Assembly (NCBI GenBank): GCA_902774795.1
Contig: CACYKA010000018.1
Location: forward strand, 1 to 49,694
DNA: 49,694 nt
Origin: an uncultured Prevotellaceae bacterium
GTDB lineage: Bacteria; Bacteroidota; Bacteroidia; Bacteroidales; Bacteroidaceae
Reading direction: 5' to 3'
In this document: positions 31,868 to 43,487 of the stretch, piece by piece
Numbering within the stretch: position 1 is the stretch's first letter
Layout of the letters: each line of letters opens with the position of its first letter
Notes under the pieces: model-generated
What the model was told of the DNA's origin: nothing
What the model saw: only the letters and a program-made list of their open reading frames with translations
Database searches by the model: none
Position numbers and translations under genes: made by a program

Positions 31868-34864
31868 TTACTCTCCGCTCACGATGATGTTGATAATCTC
31901 CTGAATGTCCGTTCCGTTTACAAAACCGTCCTCATTTACATCGGCCTTTGCATCATACACATCAGTAACGATAAAATTGATAACGGCTTGTATATCAGTA
32001 CCATTTACAACATCATCCCCATTAACATCGCCACGAAGGTATTCAGGCTCAGGATTGAGGTATTTTTCCTGTGCAGCAGACAAAGTAGAGGTTGCGCTGC
32101 TGATGTCATTGAATACGCCAGGCAATGCCGTAAGAGTTGTCTCTGCATCGGATATTGCAGTCTCAAAGGCTGCTATCGCAGTTGGTGTACGCTCGCTACG
32201 ATATTGTTCCAAAACTTCACGAGCCTGAACACATGCCATCACGAGATTATGCATCGCATTATCCACGCCGCGTGTGCGGTTCATATTCTCAAGGGAAATG
32301 GCATTGATGCGGTATGCCGTAAAGGCAGGAATCTTTATTCCGCTCTCAGCCATAGCGAATGCCGTACCTGTAGAAAGAGCCTGCGTTCCATCGGTCTCCA
32401 TATTACCAAACGTTCCCACATAGCCGTCATAGCCTATACTTGCAGGCATTCCTGCACGAGAATAGACATCGACATTCTCTGCCTCGATACTCTCAATATT
32501 GTGCGTCATGAGATATACATACGGAGTACCTGCCAACAACGTCTCGGCATGAGCTTCTGTATTCTTCGTATCGTCAGCATAGTATCTTGCCAGCATTCCC
32601 TTTGGTGTCTGTACCGTGAACGGCAATATGATTGTGTTCCAGTAGTATGATGAAGAGGTGCATACTTGGCCTGCAATCTTAACAGTAGCCTTAACGGCGG
32701 TGAAATCTGCAGCCGGGTCGTAGTCATAGCCCTGCTGGAGCACCAAATTCTGGCACACACCGTCGATAACGACATTACTGCTCTGCTGTATTGAATTGTT
32801 GACATAGACAATTGCATTCGGATTGGCCGCCTTCGGGACATCTGCAGGAACAGTCGTTTCAAGGCTGCGCATATCGATGGAGGTCACAGTAGCATCGTTG
32901 GCAACACCACGATAGACCAGTCTGTCGAAGGTAGTACCTGATATTGTGACGCGGCCGTCAACACGGTCAACCTTCATATCGCTGCCCGTCAGCATGAAGA
33001 ATGCCATTGTGTCTGCACGCTCGGTATCATAATTGAGTGCCTGCATCAGGTTACCTAAGCCATTTCCGACCTTGGCACTGATAGAAGCCTTGTACAGCAC
33101 ATTTGGCTCAAGGTTATAGAACTCGAAAGGAATATCCTTCACGTCATTGACCTCAAAGACAGTATCCTTCTCTTCCGTAGTACTTACTACCTGACAGTTA
33201 CCATCCTCGTCAATTGATGATATGACAGCCGTAAATACTGGGACACAATGGGTAGATCTGAATCTGCCGGAAGAGATATCATTACTGATATTCGCCTTCA
33301 TCGACATGCCACTGCTCTCAACCTTATATACTGTATGAGTACCTTCTTCACCATTATATTTAAAGGTTCTCTCTTCACTTCCGTTACTATCAATTTGAAC
33401 GCTGTGCAGCTTAACTGATGCCCTGCTGGTTTGAACAGGTACGGGAGTTTCCGTAGAATAGAGCACACTCTTATTCTTGTCAAGAAGATAGAAATAAAGA
33501 CCGGAAGTATTGGTGTATGGGGTGAAATATACCACCGTATCCTTCAAGCATTCTCCTTTCTTTATAGGTTTATCATAATATGCCAAAGTGTCCGGCTTTG
33601 AGCTGGGTACGAGTGGCGAATCATTACAACTGAGAAGATATACCCCCTGAATCTCCAAAGAACTGTTGTTCTCAACGCTGACAGCTATCTTATTCTCAAG
33701 ATTCTGGTACATGCCGCCACCGACTATATCAACGCTGAATGTTCTGTTCATGTTCTGCGGATACAGTTGATACACCATCGACTGATCATCCGGTCGGCCC
33801 GCCATACCATCTCGTTTATCTGTTTCCGCCATCGTCCAATAGCCGTCCCAGCCATTACCCCAGCCAAGGTTTATATGGAAGGTATTGTCACTGGTCCTAT
33901 ATCCATCGACCACGTATGCATGTCCGTCCCAGTCTTCCTTGTCCTTATTATAAGAAGAATACAGTATCGGCCTGCCCTGCATGAGATCGCTGATAACCAT
34001 CTTCTCCCAACCGACCTGCGAATATCCATACTTCGTAACATATTCACCACGGTTCATGCCAATCTGATTCTCGAAGACATCTTGCATATTCCATATATAG
34101 CCTCCAGTACTAGCACCATATGTCAGATATGCACACGTTCCCATCAGCACGCACAGGCGCGCCATTGCAGCATTACCACTGACATCGGTGCTATTATCCG
34201 CCATTGTCTCCCAGTTAAAAGGAGTACCTTTCTTTACAATGACTGAGGTTACAGGAGCATCACCATAACTATATGTTGGGGTGTCATACTGTGATACGGC
34301 ATTCAGGCCCTCATTGCGCCAATAATATGCTATCTGCGCAGCTGCCGTAGCCACACATCCCGTCAAAGCTCTGCCACCGCCATCGCTACGCTGGGGGCAC
34401 ATATTGTTCCATGGGGCACTCTGATGCCAGTGCGAGGTAAGCAACGGCGGAATATCCTGGTCGTAAGTACTGCCCGTAACAGAGGCATACGGTCTGTTTA
34501 CGCCACGTGCCTGTGCATCTATGACAGCCTCAGCATAATGGTTTATGATTGCCTTCAATGCTGGCGGCATATTCTCCTCATCATAGTCACCACTCTCAGT
34601 ATATCCAATGATGGCAGGCAGACAGTCGTCGCCAGAGACAACGACAAACCCCTCTCCCGCACCACGCGAGAAAATATACAGCGGCTGTGACTGAGATTTT
34701 TCCTCAGAAATGCCAGTCATTCGTTGCATAGACCTTGCCATGGAGCTCTGCTCCTTAATATACGGCTGGGCCTTAATCCATGCCTCACTCATGCTTACCT
34801 CATCAGCAAAAGTAGATAGTGACGTGAGGATCAATAATAGGAAAATAGATAGTTTTCGGTTCAT
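31868..34864 (-). CDS. Secreted C10 (streptopain-like) cysteine peptidase with a dockerin-like end
   Basis: A signal peptide (MNRKLSIFLLLILTSLSTFA) is followed by a Spi-type propeptide and a C10 papain-like domain. The catalytic cysteine is in ALTGCVATAAAQ (Cys170) and the histidine in WDGHAYVVDGY (His315). After about 600 residues of Ig-like and adhesin-like sequence the last 60 residues hold two calcium-loop repeats (GDVNGDDVVNGTD, ADVNEDGFVNGTD) of a type I dockerin. Relatives of this architecture in Prevotella and Porphyromonas break down host proteins. The 998-residue length is larger than the bare enzyme. Confidence 0.93.
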   Translation of the reverse strand: MNRKLSIFLLLILTSLSTFADEVSMSEAWIKAQPYIKEQSSMARSMQRMTGISEEKSQSQPLYIFSRGAGEGFVVVSGDDCLPAIIGYTESGDYDEENMPPALKAIINHYAEAVIDAQARGVNRPYASVTGSTYDQDIPPLLTSHWHQSAPWNNMCPQRSDGGGRALTGCVATAAAQIAYYWRNEGLNAVSQYDTPTYSYGDAPVTSVIVKKGTPFNWETMADNSTDVSGNAAMARLCVLMGTCAYLTYGASTGGYIWNMQDVFENQIGMNRGEYVTKYGYSQVGWEKMVISDLMQGRPILYSSYNKDKEDWDGHAYVVDGYRTSDNTFHINLGWGNGWDGYWTMAETDKRDGMAGRPDDQSMVYQLYPQNMNRTFSVDIVGGGMYQNLENKIAVSVENNSSLEIQGVYLLSCNDSPLVPSSKPDTLAYYDKPIKKGECLKDTVVYFTPYTNTSGLYFYLLDKNKSVLYSTETPVPVQTSRASVKLHSVQIDSNGSEERTFKYNGEEGTHTVYKVESSGMSMKANISNDISSGRFRSTHCVPVFTAVISSIDEDGNCQVVSTTEEKDTVFEVNDVKDIPFEFYNLEPNVLYKASISAKVGNGLGNLMQALNYDTERADTMAFFMLTGSDMKVDRVDGRVTISGTTFDRLVYRGVANDATVTSIDMRSLETTVPADVPKAANPNAIVYVNNSIQQSSNVVIDGVCQNLVLQQGYDYDPAADFTAVKATVKIAGQVCTSSSYYWNTIILPFTVQTPKGMLARYYADDTKNTEAHAETLLAGTPYVYLMTHNIESIEAENVDVYSRAGMPASIGYDGYVGTFGNMETDGTQALSTGTAFAMAESGIKIPAFTAYRINAISLENMNRTRGVDNAMHNLVMACVQAREVLEQYRSERTPTAIAAFETAISDAETTLTALPGVFNDISSATSTLSAAQEKYLNPEPEYLRGDVNGDDVVNGTDIQAVINFIVTDVYDAKADVNEDGFVNGTDIQEIINIIVSGE

Positions 34865-34872
34865 ATCAGTAA

Positions 34873-34935
34873 AGGTTAACGGTTAAAGGTCATAGGTTAT
34901 AGAAAAATTATGAATTATGCATTATGAATTATGCA
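34873..34935 (-). repeat. Two heptamer arrays between the C10 peptidase and GH105 genes
   Basis: Four AGGTTAA-type units (34873-34900), a short A-rich gap, then four units alternating TTATGAA and TTATGCA (34908-34935). The second array ends directly at the GH105 stop codon. Confidence 0.87.
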
Positions 34936-36108
34936 TTACTTCCCAAGGAATCTGCAGTATTCGCTTGCTGCCAGCAGGAATGCGCCAGTGCCGAAATTCG
35001 AGGTGGACTTCTTATCTACCACCTGTCCTGGTATGGCTTTCTCCCCTATCGGCTGCACATAGCCTATTGTATTGTCTGGTTGCAGGGCTATCGTAGAAAG
35101 ATATTTCCACGCCTTGTCTGTTGCCTGGATATATGTCTTGGGAAGGTATCCGTTATTTATACCCCATAATAATCCGTAGCACATCAGCGCCGTACCGCTC
35201 GTCTCATAACCGGGAGCCTGCTCAGGGTCAAGGATCGAACGTGTCCAGTAGCCCTCCTGCTGCTGACAGTCCACAAGAGCCTTGGCTAATCTCTTGTAAT
35301 ATGCCAGGATATCCTTATAATACTTTGACTTAACCTTTTTGCCTTGTTTCTTTGCTGCGTCCATATCTTTCAGCACCTTGGCAAAGGCGGCAATCACCCA
35401 ACCGTCACCACGAGCCCAGAAGTCTTTCTTGCCTGCACTGGTAGTATGCTTCGGATAAACATATTTTCCATCCCTGAAATAAAGACCTGTCTCATTATCA
35501 TACATAATGGAGTTGGCATATTGCCAGTTAGCATACATCTTGTCAAGATACTTTCCATCACCGGTAAGGAGATACATCTTCGTCATTACAGGCATCACCA
35601 TATACAGAGCATCAGCCCACCACCAATAATCATTGGCATCAGAATATGCCTCATAGTGCATCACCTCCTTGGCTCTTGCCAACCATGACTCCTGATGAGC
35701 GGGATTTGCATTATACAGGTCAAGATAGGTCTGGAAACATATCTGCCAGTCACCGAAGAGCACATAGTCTGTTCCCTCACCATAGTTCTTATATTTCCAT
35801 TTACTATTGTCGCTCTCCGATGCTCCGCACCAGTTGTTCTTTTCTGCCCAGGCGAGCGAATAGTCATACCAAGCCTGAGTCTTCATGAGGTCGTATGCCT
35901 CCATGTTGCCTGTATGATATACGGCATTGTCCCAGAATGCGCTGAGTCCAGCCTTTGTTCCGCCATACTCAGGTGCTCCATGATTTTGCTGCCAGGCATT
36001 ATTCACACGAGCAATTATGTCCATCACCTCAGCCTTTTCGTCAGCGAAAGTAAAGAGTGAAGACTGAAGAGCGAAAAGCAATAGAATAGTTGAAAGTTTA
36101 AAGTTCAT
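34936..36108 (-). CDS. Secreted GH105/GH88-type unsaturated uronyl hydrolase
   Basis: A 390-residue (alpha/alpha)6-barrel enzyme of the YteR type, which removes the unsaturated uronic acid left by lyases on pectin (rhamnogalacturonan) fragments. The markers are YWWWADALYM, FWARGDGWVIAA (catalytic-site Asp) and SGTALMCYGLLWGI. The signal peptide (MNFKLSTILLLFALQSSLFTFA) is partly written by a degenerate heptamer tract. Its neighbour is a surface peptidase, not a pectin cluster, so the substrate is inferred from the family only. Confidence 0.9.
   Translation of the reverse strand: MNFKLSTILLLFALQSSLFTFADEKAEVMDIIARVNNAWQQNHGAPEYGGTKAGLSAFWDNAVYHTGNMEAYDLMKTQAWYDYSLAWAEKNNWCGASESDNSKWKYKNYGEGTDYVLFGDWQICFQTYLDLYNANPAHQESWLARAKEVMHYEAYSDANDYWWWADALYMVMPVMTKMYLLTGDGKYLDKMYANWQYANSIMYDNETGLYFRDGKYVYPKHTTSAGKKDFWARGDGWVIAAFAKVLKDMDAAKKQGKKVKSKYYKDILAYYKRLAKALVDCQQQEGYWTRSILDPEQAPGYETSGTALMCYGLLWGINNGYLPKTYIQATDKAWKYLSTIALQPDNTIGYVQPIGEKAIPGQVVDKKSTSNFGTGAFLLAASEYCRFLGK
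36044..36078 (-). repeat. Degenerate heptamer tract in the GH105 signal-peptide region
   Basis: Five units of period 7 (GCGAAAG, TAAAGAG, TGAAGAC, TGAAGAG, CGAAAAG on the plus strand) encode about FALQSSLFTFA, the end of the signal peptide. The match is weaker than in the other arrays. Confidence 0.5.
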
Positions 36109-36132
36109 TTTATTAAAGGTTTTGAGTTAACA

Positions 36133-37056
36133 CTATTCCTTTATCTGGAACAAATCCTTGATGCCGCCTATAGCTCCCATCATGTTGGATGCTTCGTAAG
36201 GCAGATATACAGTCTTTGTCTTTTCACCAGACGCGATATCCTGCAATGCCTGGATATATTTCTGTGCCAACAGATAGTTGGCAGGATTGGTACTCTTGCC
36301 TACAGCCTCTGTTATTTTGTTTATGGCGATAGCCTCAGCCTCAGCCCTGCGTATGCGAGCCTGCGCCAGACCTTCTGCCTGAAGGATAGCACTCTGTTTT
36401 TCACCTTCAGACTTAAGTATCAGACTTTGTTTTTCACCCTCAGAGGTCAGAATGGCAGCACGCTTGTTACGTTCAGCCTGCATCTGCTTCTCCATAGCCT
36501 GCAACACTGATGCCGGAGGTGTGATATCCTGCAATTCGACACGGTTAACCTTGACACCCCATTTGTCAGTTGCATCATCAAGTACCTCACGCAACTTTGT
36601 ATTTATGGTGTCGCGAGATGTAAGTGTCTCGTCAAGTTCAAGTTCACCGATAATATTTCTCAGTGTTGTCTGAGTAAGTTTTTCAATAGCATTTGGCAGA
36701 TTATTGATTTCATACACACTCTTGAAAGGATCGACAATCTGGAAATACAGCAAGGCATTTATCTCCATCTGGATATTATCCTTGGTGATAACATTCTGTC
36801 TGTCAAAATCATACACCTGCTCACGAAGATCTATAGTATTAGTGAAAACATACCTTCCTCTGTGTAATGCCACCATTTCCTTTGCCTTGTCTATGAAAGG
36901 AATGATAATATTAATACCCGGCTGCAAGGTGCTGTAATACTTTCCAAGACGCTCGATAATCTTTGTCTCAGACTGTGGGATAATAACGATGGTTTTCTTC
37001 AAAACCACAACTGCCAATACAATGACAACAATCAGAAAAACAATGCCGAATTCCAT
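36133..37056 (-). CDS. SPFH/band 7 (stomatin-like) membrane protein
   Basis: One N-terminal membrane helix, then a band 7 domain (GINIIIPFIDKAKEM, DIPFQIVDP-type region) and a coiled-coil tail rich in EGEKQS repeats (ILTSEGEKQSLILKSEGEKQ). Stomatin/QmcA-like proteins form ring-shaped membrane scaffolds and commonly pair with NfeD, as in the gene next upstream, 4 bases away. Confidence 0.94.
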   Translation of the reverse strand: MEFGIVFLIVVIVLAVVVLKKTIVIIPQSETKIIERLGKYYSTLQPGINIIIPFIDKAKEMVALHRGRYVFTNTIDLREQVYDFDRQNVITKDNIQMEINALLYFQIVDPFKSVYEINNLPNAIEKLTQTTLRNIIGELELDETLTSRDTINTKLREVLDDATDKWGVKVNRVELQDITPPASVLQAMEKQMQAERNKRAAILTSEGEKQSLILKSEGEKQSAILQAEGLAQARIRRAEAEAIAINKITEAVGKSTNPANYLLAQKYIQALQDIASGEKTKTVYLPYEASNMMGAIGGIKDLFQIKE

Positions 37057-37060
37057 AATT

Positions 37061-37498
37061 TTATTTTACTGTTAATAATGTACTTTCACGCTTAACTACT
37101 GTTACTGTTGTTCCACTCGGGATAGGCTCTCCCGATTCAGATACGCTGCGCCATTCATCTCCCGAAATCTTCACATATCCATATCCGGAAGCAGGTATGT
37201 CAGTCGTAACAACACCCGTCACACCTATCAGCGCATCAGCATTGCTGTTGCGTTCCTGCCTGTTATGCAAGCGCTTAGCAAGAGAAGGCCTTGCAAAAAA
37301 GACACATAGCATCGAGGCCAGTGCCCAGAATAGCACCTGGCACCATATCGGTGCGCCGCAAAGGTCCAGAATAACAGACACCAGTGCTCCCATTGCGAAG
37401 CACAGGAAATAGAGGTCACCACTGTTAAGCTCTATTATCAGGCATACAATGCTTACTGCCAGCCAAGCCAGCCAAAGGTTTTCATACACTAGTTCCAT
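37061..37498 (-). CDS. NfeD-family membrane protein
   Basis: Two or three transmembrane helices followed by a C-terminal OB-fold NfeD domain (IGVTGVVTTDIPASGYGYVKISGDEW). It is the partner of the SPFH protein whose gene follows. The 145 residues are typical of the short form without a protease domain. The start overlaps the end of the upstream ABC gene by 17 bases. Confidence 0.92.
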   Translation of the reverse strand: MELVYENLWLAWLAVSIVCLIIELNSGDLYFLCFAMGALVSVILDLCGAPIWCQVLFWALASMLCVFFARPSLAKRLHNRQERNSNADALIGVTGVVTTDIPASGYGYVKISGDEWRSVSESGEPIPSGTTVTVVKRESTLLTVK

Positions 37499-38249
37499 TT
37501 TGCATATCCTTTACTTTCTTGAACAATTCCGAAGCAAAAACAAGGTCGTTAAGGTCTGCATTAGTAGATGACATTACTTCACTCTTGTTTCCCTCCCACT
37601 CTTTTTTGCCACGGCAAATGAAAATTATATTATCACCAATACCCAAGACAGAGTTCATGTCATGCGTATTGATAATGGTCGTCATATTATATTCCACCGT
37701 AATATCATGGAGCAATTCATCAATGACAAGCGATGTCTTTGGGTCAAGACCAGAGTTAGGCTCGTCACAGAAGAGATATTTAGGATTCAGGGCTATAGCT
37801 CGTGCTATGGCCACACGTTTCTGCATACCGCCAGATATCTCTGCAGGATATTTCTTACCTGCATCGGAGAGGTTTACACGGTCAAGACATTCCTGGACAC
37901 GTTTCTTGCGTTCACGATAGTTCATATTCGAGAACATATCCAGTGGGAACATCACATTATCACGCACCGTCAACGAGTCAAACAATGCCGCTGACTGGAA
38001 CAGCATTCCCATTTCACGCCTCAGACGAGCCCTTTCATACTTGTTCAAACCGACGAAGTCACGTCCGTCATAAAGAATTTCTCCCTTTGTTGGCTTAAAC
38101 AGACCAACAAGATTCTTCATCAGCACGGTCTTTCCTGAACCTGACTGACCAATAATCAGGTTTGTCTTACCATTCTCGAAGACAGCATTGATGTCAATCA
38201 ATACGTCCCTGTCCCCAAAAGACTTATATAGATGTTTTACTTCTATCAT
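37482..38249 (-). CDS. ABC transporter ATP-binding protein, MlaF-like
   Basis: A 255-residue ATPase with Walker A GQSGSGKTVL, signature SGGMQKRVA and Walker B YLFCDEPNSGLD. The phospholipid-transport ATPase MlaF has the same length and phrasing. With the MlaE-like permease (ATGA overlap) it would power lipid traffic between inner and outer membranes; the MCE-domain partner is not in the window. Confidence 0.94.
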   Translation of the reverse strand: MIEVKHLYKSFGDRDVLIDINAVFENGKTNLIIGQSGSGKTVLMKNLVGLFKPTKGEILYDGRDFVGLNKYERARLRREMGMLFQSAALFDSLTVRDNVMFPLDMFSNMNYRERKKRVQECLDRVNLSDAGKKYPAEISGGMQKRVAIARAIALNPKYLFCDEPNSGLDPKTSLVIDELLHDITVEYNMTTIINTHDMNSVLGIGDNIIFICRGKKEWEGNKSEVMSSTNADLNDLVFASELFKKVKDMQNGTSV

Positions 38250-38992
38250 GATAATAATTGTGTCAAAAAGACATCAGCAAAAAGTATTAAGATACTAGAC
38301 GATACAACAGCAGAGGTAGAAGACTCTCCCACCTCAACGGAGCCGCCCTCAACAGTATATCCGCAGAATGACGACACACTGGCTATGATGAAAGCAAATA
38401 CCAGACTCTTGATTATCGACATCCAAATGAACCAGGGGTTAAAAGCATGCTGCAATCCCATTGTCAGGTCATCAGGAGGCAGGATATGTCCGATATATGC
38501 CGTTGCATACGCACCTATCATACCCATCACATCAGCAAAAATCACCAATGCAGGCATCAATGTCATAAGTCCGAGTATCTTCGGAGCTATGAGGTAGTTT
38601 GCACTGTTCACGCCCATAATATCAAGAGCATCAATCTGTTGAGTAACACGCATAGTGCCCAGTTCCGATGCAATGTTCGAACCAACTTTGCCTGCCAGAA
38701 TAAGACACATAATAGAACTGGAGAACTCCAGCAGCATTATCTCACGGGTGGTGTAACCACTAACCCAACGTGGCATCCAAGGTGATTGTATGTTCAACTT
38801 CATCTGTATGCATATCACTGCACCGATGAAGAATGAAATAAGAAGTACTATGCCGATAGAATCGACACCTAAAGAAGCCATTTCCTTGACGTACTGCTTA
38901 CCAAACATACGCCAACGGTCTGGGATTGCTATTGCTCGCCACATCAGGACGAGATAGTCACCAAAAGTCTGTAAATAATTAAATGGAAACAT
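38246..38992 (-). CDS. ABC transporter permease, MlaE-like
   Basis: The ATG at 38992 gives 248 residues, starting MFPFNYLQTFGDYLVLMWRA; the longer frame upstream is not needed. It has five or so membrane helices and the MlaE motif ELGTMRVTQQIDAL with FADVMGMIGAY. It is the first gene of a run through the MlaF-like, NfeD and SPFH genes. Confidence 0.94.
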   Translation of the reverse strand: MFPFNYLQTFGDYLVLMWRAIAIPDRWRMFGKQYVKEMASLGVDSIGIVLLISFFIGAVICIQMKLNIQSPWMPRWVSGYTTREIMLLEFSSSIMCLILAGKVGSNIASELGTMRVTQQIDALDIMGVNSANYLIAPKILGLMTLMPALVIFADVMGMIGAYATAYIGHILPPDDLTMGLQHAFNPWFIWMSIIKSLVFAFIIASVSSFCGYTVEGGSVEVGESSTSAVVSSSILILFADVFLTQLLS

Positions 38993-39013
38993 AAAATATG
39001 ATAACTTGCGATG

Positions 39014-39021
39014 CAAAGGTA
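39014..39021 (-). promoter_or_regulatory. -7 box of the MlaE-like promoter
   Basis: TACCTTTG then CA on the minus strand, 22 bases before the ATG. No TTTG is found at the -33 distance. Confidence 0.6.
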
Positions 39022-39036
39022 ATAAAAAAAGGTTAA

Positions 39037-40608
<1,572 letters not shown>

Positions 40609-40611
40609 AAA

Positions 40612-40646
40612 CAATTGATAATTGACAATTGAAAATTGACAATTAA
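40612..40646 (+). repeat. Heptamer array, 5 units of CAATTGA, between guaB and the PPIase gene
   Basis: Units CAATTGA, TAATTGA, CAATTGA, AAATTGA and CAATTAA fill the gap from 4 bases after the guaB stop to 5 bases before the next start. Confidence 0.88.
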
Positions 40647-40651
40647 CTACG

Positions 40652-42073
40652 ATGAAGAAAACAAGACTATATCACCTTTCTCTGCTTTTGATGTTGCCCC
40701 TGGCATCTCCTGCACAGACTGACGACCCTATTGTCATGACTGTTGCAGGTAAGCCCGTGACAAAGTCCGAATTCGTATATTCCTACAATAAGAACAACGG
40801 CGAAGATGTCATTGACAAGAAGACTGTCAAGGAGTATGCTGAACTTTATGCTAACTACAAGCGCAAAGTCCAGGCAGCCCTAGATGCCAAGCTGGATACC
40901 CTTACATCATATAATAAGGAATTCAGGCAGTATCGCGACATGCAGGTGCTCCCTACCCTCATCAATGATGACGACGTAGAGCAGGAGGCACAGAGTATCT
41001 ACAATCGCACGAAGGAGAATATCGGTCCTGACGGCCTCGTCAATACAAGCCACATTTTGTTTATGATTGGCCAGAATCCGAGCGACTCTTTGAAATCTGC
41101 CAAGGAGGCACTTGCCGATTCTGTGTATTACGCTCTGAAGAAAGGTGCTGACTTCAAGACTCTGGCAGCAGAAAAGAGTGACGACAAGGGAAGTGCAATG
41201 CGTGGCGGTGAGATAGGATGGATTGCCAAAGGTCAGACCCTTCCGGCTTTTGAGAAGGCAGTCTTCTCTATGCAGGACGGAGAAATAAGCAAGCCAGTAC
41301 TCTCAGAAGTGGGCTACCATATTATAAAGGTGACTGGACACAAGCAGCTGGAGCCGTACGATACCCTGAAAAGTGATATCTACAACTTCATCGAGAAGAG
41401 ACGCATCCGCGAAGCATTGGCTCAGGCACGCCTCAAGGCTATTGCTACATCCAAGGGCGAGACGACAGAGCAGGTTATGGATATGCGTTCCGATTCGCTG
41501 GCAAACCTCAGTCAGGACATGAAATATCTCATACAGGAATATCATGACGGATTGCTGCTCTACGAAATAAGCAACCGCGATGTATGGGAGAAGGCAGCAA
41601 AAGATGAAGCCGGCTTGCAGGAATTCTACAAGAAGAACAAGGCAAACTACAAATGGGACGCACCTCGTTTCAAGGGCATTGCATACTATACCCGTGACAA
41701 GAAGGACATCAAGGCTGTTAAGAAGAGCGTCAAGGGGCAGAGTTTTGACAAATGGGTTGAAATTCTTCGCACCACTTTCAACAACGACTCCGTACTTCGT
41801 ATCCGTGTAGAGAAGGGTATCTTCAAGCAGGGAGACAACAAGATTGTCGATAAGAATATATATAAGGACAGCAATGCCAAGATACGTGAAATCAAGGATT
41901 TCCCATATACAGACACCTTCGGCAAACTTCTCAAGGCTCCAGAAGAACTGGGAGATGTACGTGCACTCGTAACATCTGACTATCAGGAGATGAAAGAACA
42001 GGAATGGCTTGAAGAACTGAAGAAACGATATCCAGCAACCATTAACGAAGACGTTCTGAATACCATACAATAA
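40652..42073 (+). CDS. Exported parvulin-type peptidylprolyl isomerase
   Basis: A signal peptide (LLLMLPLASPAQ) is followed by a chaperone N-domain and a parvulin domain (TSHILFMIG, AMRGGEIGWIAKGQTLPAFEKAVF, GYHIIKVT), then a long C-terminal helical and beta region. It would help outer-membrane proteins fold in the periplasm. It is one base from the next SurA-like gene, forming a chaperone pair. Confidence 0.93.
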   Translation: MKKTRLYHLSLLLMLPLASPAQTDDPIVMTVAGKPVTKSEFVYSYNKNNGEDVIDKKTVKEYAELYANYKRKVQAALDAKLDTLTSYNKEFRQYRDMQVLPTLINDDDVEQEAQSIYNRTKENIGPDGLVNTSHILFMIGQNPSDSLKSAKEALADSVYYALKKGADFKTLAAEKSDDKGSAMRGGEIGWIAKGQTLPAFEKAVFSMQDGEISKPVLSEVGYHIIKVTGHKQLEPYDTLKSDIYNFIEKRRIREALAQARLKAIATSKGETTEQVMDMRSDSLANLSQDMKYLIQEYHDGLLLYEISNRDVWEKAAKDEAGLQEFYKKNKANYKWDAPRFKGIAYYTRDKKDIKAVKKSVKGQSFDKWVEILRTTFNNDSVLRIRVEKGIFKQGDNKIVDKNIYKDSNAKIREIKDFPYTDTFGKLLKAPEELGDVRALVTSDYQEMKEQEWLEELKKRYPATINEDVLNTIQ

Positions 42074-42074
42074 T

Positions 42075-43487
42075 ATGAAACGGCAATTCACTATATTATT
42101 TTTAATTCTCTTTTCCTCTTTGGCAATGTCTGCTCAAGAGAATGACAGCATCGCAACCCCTGATTCCGTCAAGGAAGCGGTGCCAGCTATTGCCAACCCC
42201 AACTATATCGACGAGGTCGTATGGGTTGTTGGTGACGAGGCCATTCTGCGCTCTGACATTGAGATAGCACGTATGCAGGCAGAACAGGAAGGAATCAATT
42301 GGGACGGAGATCCGGATTGCCGCATACCGGAATCCATTGCGGTACAGAAACTTTTCATCAACCAGGCAGCCATAGACAGTATCGAGGTTACTGAAACAGA
42401 AATCTCACAGGCTATCGACCAGCAGATTAACAGCTGGGTACAGATGATTGGTTCAAGGGAGAAGCTGGAGGAATACCGCAAGCAGAGCATCACCCAGATG
42501 AAGCAGGAGCTGCATGACGAATTCAAGAATCGTGAACTGGCACAGCGTATGAAGATGAAACTCGTGGAGAACGTCACCATACGCCCTACCGATGTTCGTG
42601 AATACTTCAAGAATGTTCCTCAGGACAGCCTGCCCTTCGTACCTACAATGGTTGAAGTAGAGATAATCACCAATCAACCGAGGATACCGCAAGAGGAGAT
42701 TAACAAGGTCAAGAATGAACTGCGCAGTTATACTGACCGTGTACAAAGCGGCGAGATGTCTTTTGCCACTTTGGCACGTCTGTATTCTGAAGACCCAGGC
42801 AGTGCTCGCGACGGTGGTGAAATGGACTATGTCGGACGCGGTATGCTCGACCCAGCCTTTGCACAGGCAGCATTCAACCTGACAGATCCTAATAAGATAT
42901 CAAAAATCGTTGAGTCAGAATTCGGTTACCATATCATACAGCTTATTGACCGACGTGGTGACAAGATTAAGTGTCGCCACATCCTCAGGAAGCCTGTTGT
43001 GCCTCAGCAGGCCATCGACGCAACAATGGTACGCATGGACTCCATAGCGGCCGACCTCCGCGCCAATAAATTCTCCTTTGAAGACGGAGCCACCGTCATT
43101 TCTGACGACAAGGACACGAAGAACAATCGCGGACTGATGGCAAACATCACAGAGGAAGGCCGTACTTCACGCTTCCAGATGAAGGAACTGCCTACCGAGG
43201 TAGCACGTGCCGTAGAGAAACTGCAGGTTGGTGAGATTTCCGATCCGTTCACCATGACCAATTCTCGTGGCAAGACCGTCTGTGCCATCGTAAAGCTGAA
43301 ATCCCGCTACGAGGGCCATCGTGCCACTATCACTGAGGACTTCCAGCTCATGAGTAGTATCGTTCTTGAGAATGAGCGGGCCAAGGTACTGAAGAAGTGG
43401 GTACAGGATAAGATAAAGAACACATACGTTCGTATCGATGACCGATATAAAGGCTGCGATTTTGAATATGAAGGGTGGATTAGGTAA
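42075..43487 (+). CDS. SurA-like periplasmic chaperone/isomerase
   Basis: A signal peptide ending AMSAQ, a SurA-type N-domain (VVWVVGDEAILRSDIEIA), a parvulin domain (YSEDPGSARDGGEMDYVGRGMLDPAF, GYHIIQLIDRRGD landmarks), and a second, degenerate one ending in the C-terminal helix. The 470 residues fit SurA. It precedes and overlaps an OstA-like gene, consistent with outer-membrane biogenesis. Confidence 0.92.
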   Translation: MKRQFTILFLILFSSLAMSAQENDSIATPDSVKEAVPAIANPNYIDEVVWVVGDEAILRSDIEIARMQAEQEGINWDGDPDCRIPESIAVQKLFINQAAIDSIEVTETEISQAIDQQINSWVQMIGSREKLEEYRKQSITQMKQELHDEFKNRELAQRMKMKLVENVTIRPTDVREYFKNVPQDSLPFVPTMVEVEIITNQPRIPQEEINKVKNELRSYTDRVQSGEMSFATLARLYSEDPGSARDGGEMDYVGRGMLDPAFAQAAFNLTDPNKISKIVESEFGYHIIQLIDRRGDKIKCRHILRKPVVPQQAIDATMVRMDSIAADLRANKFSFEDGATVISDDKDTKNNRGLMANITEEGRTSRFQMKELPTEVARAVEKLQVGEISDPFTMTNSRGKTVCAIVKLKSRYEGHRATITEDFQLMSSIVLENERAKVLKKWVQDKIKNTYVRIDDRYKGCDFEYEGWIR

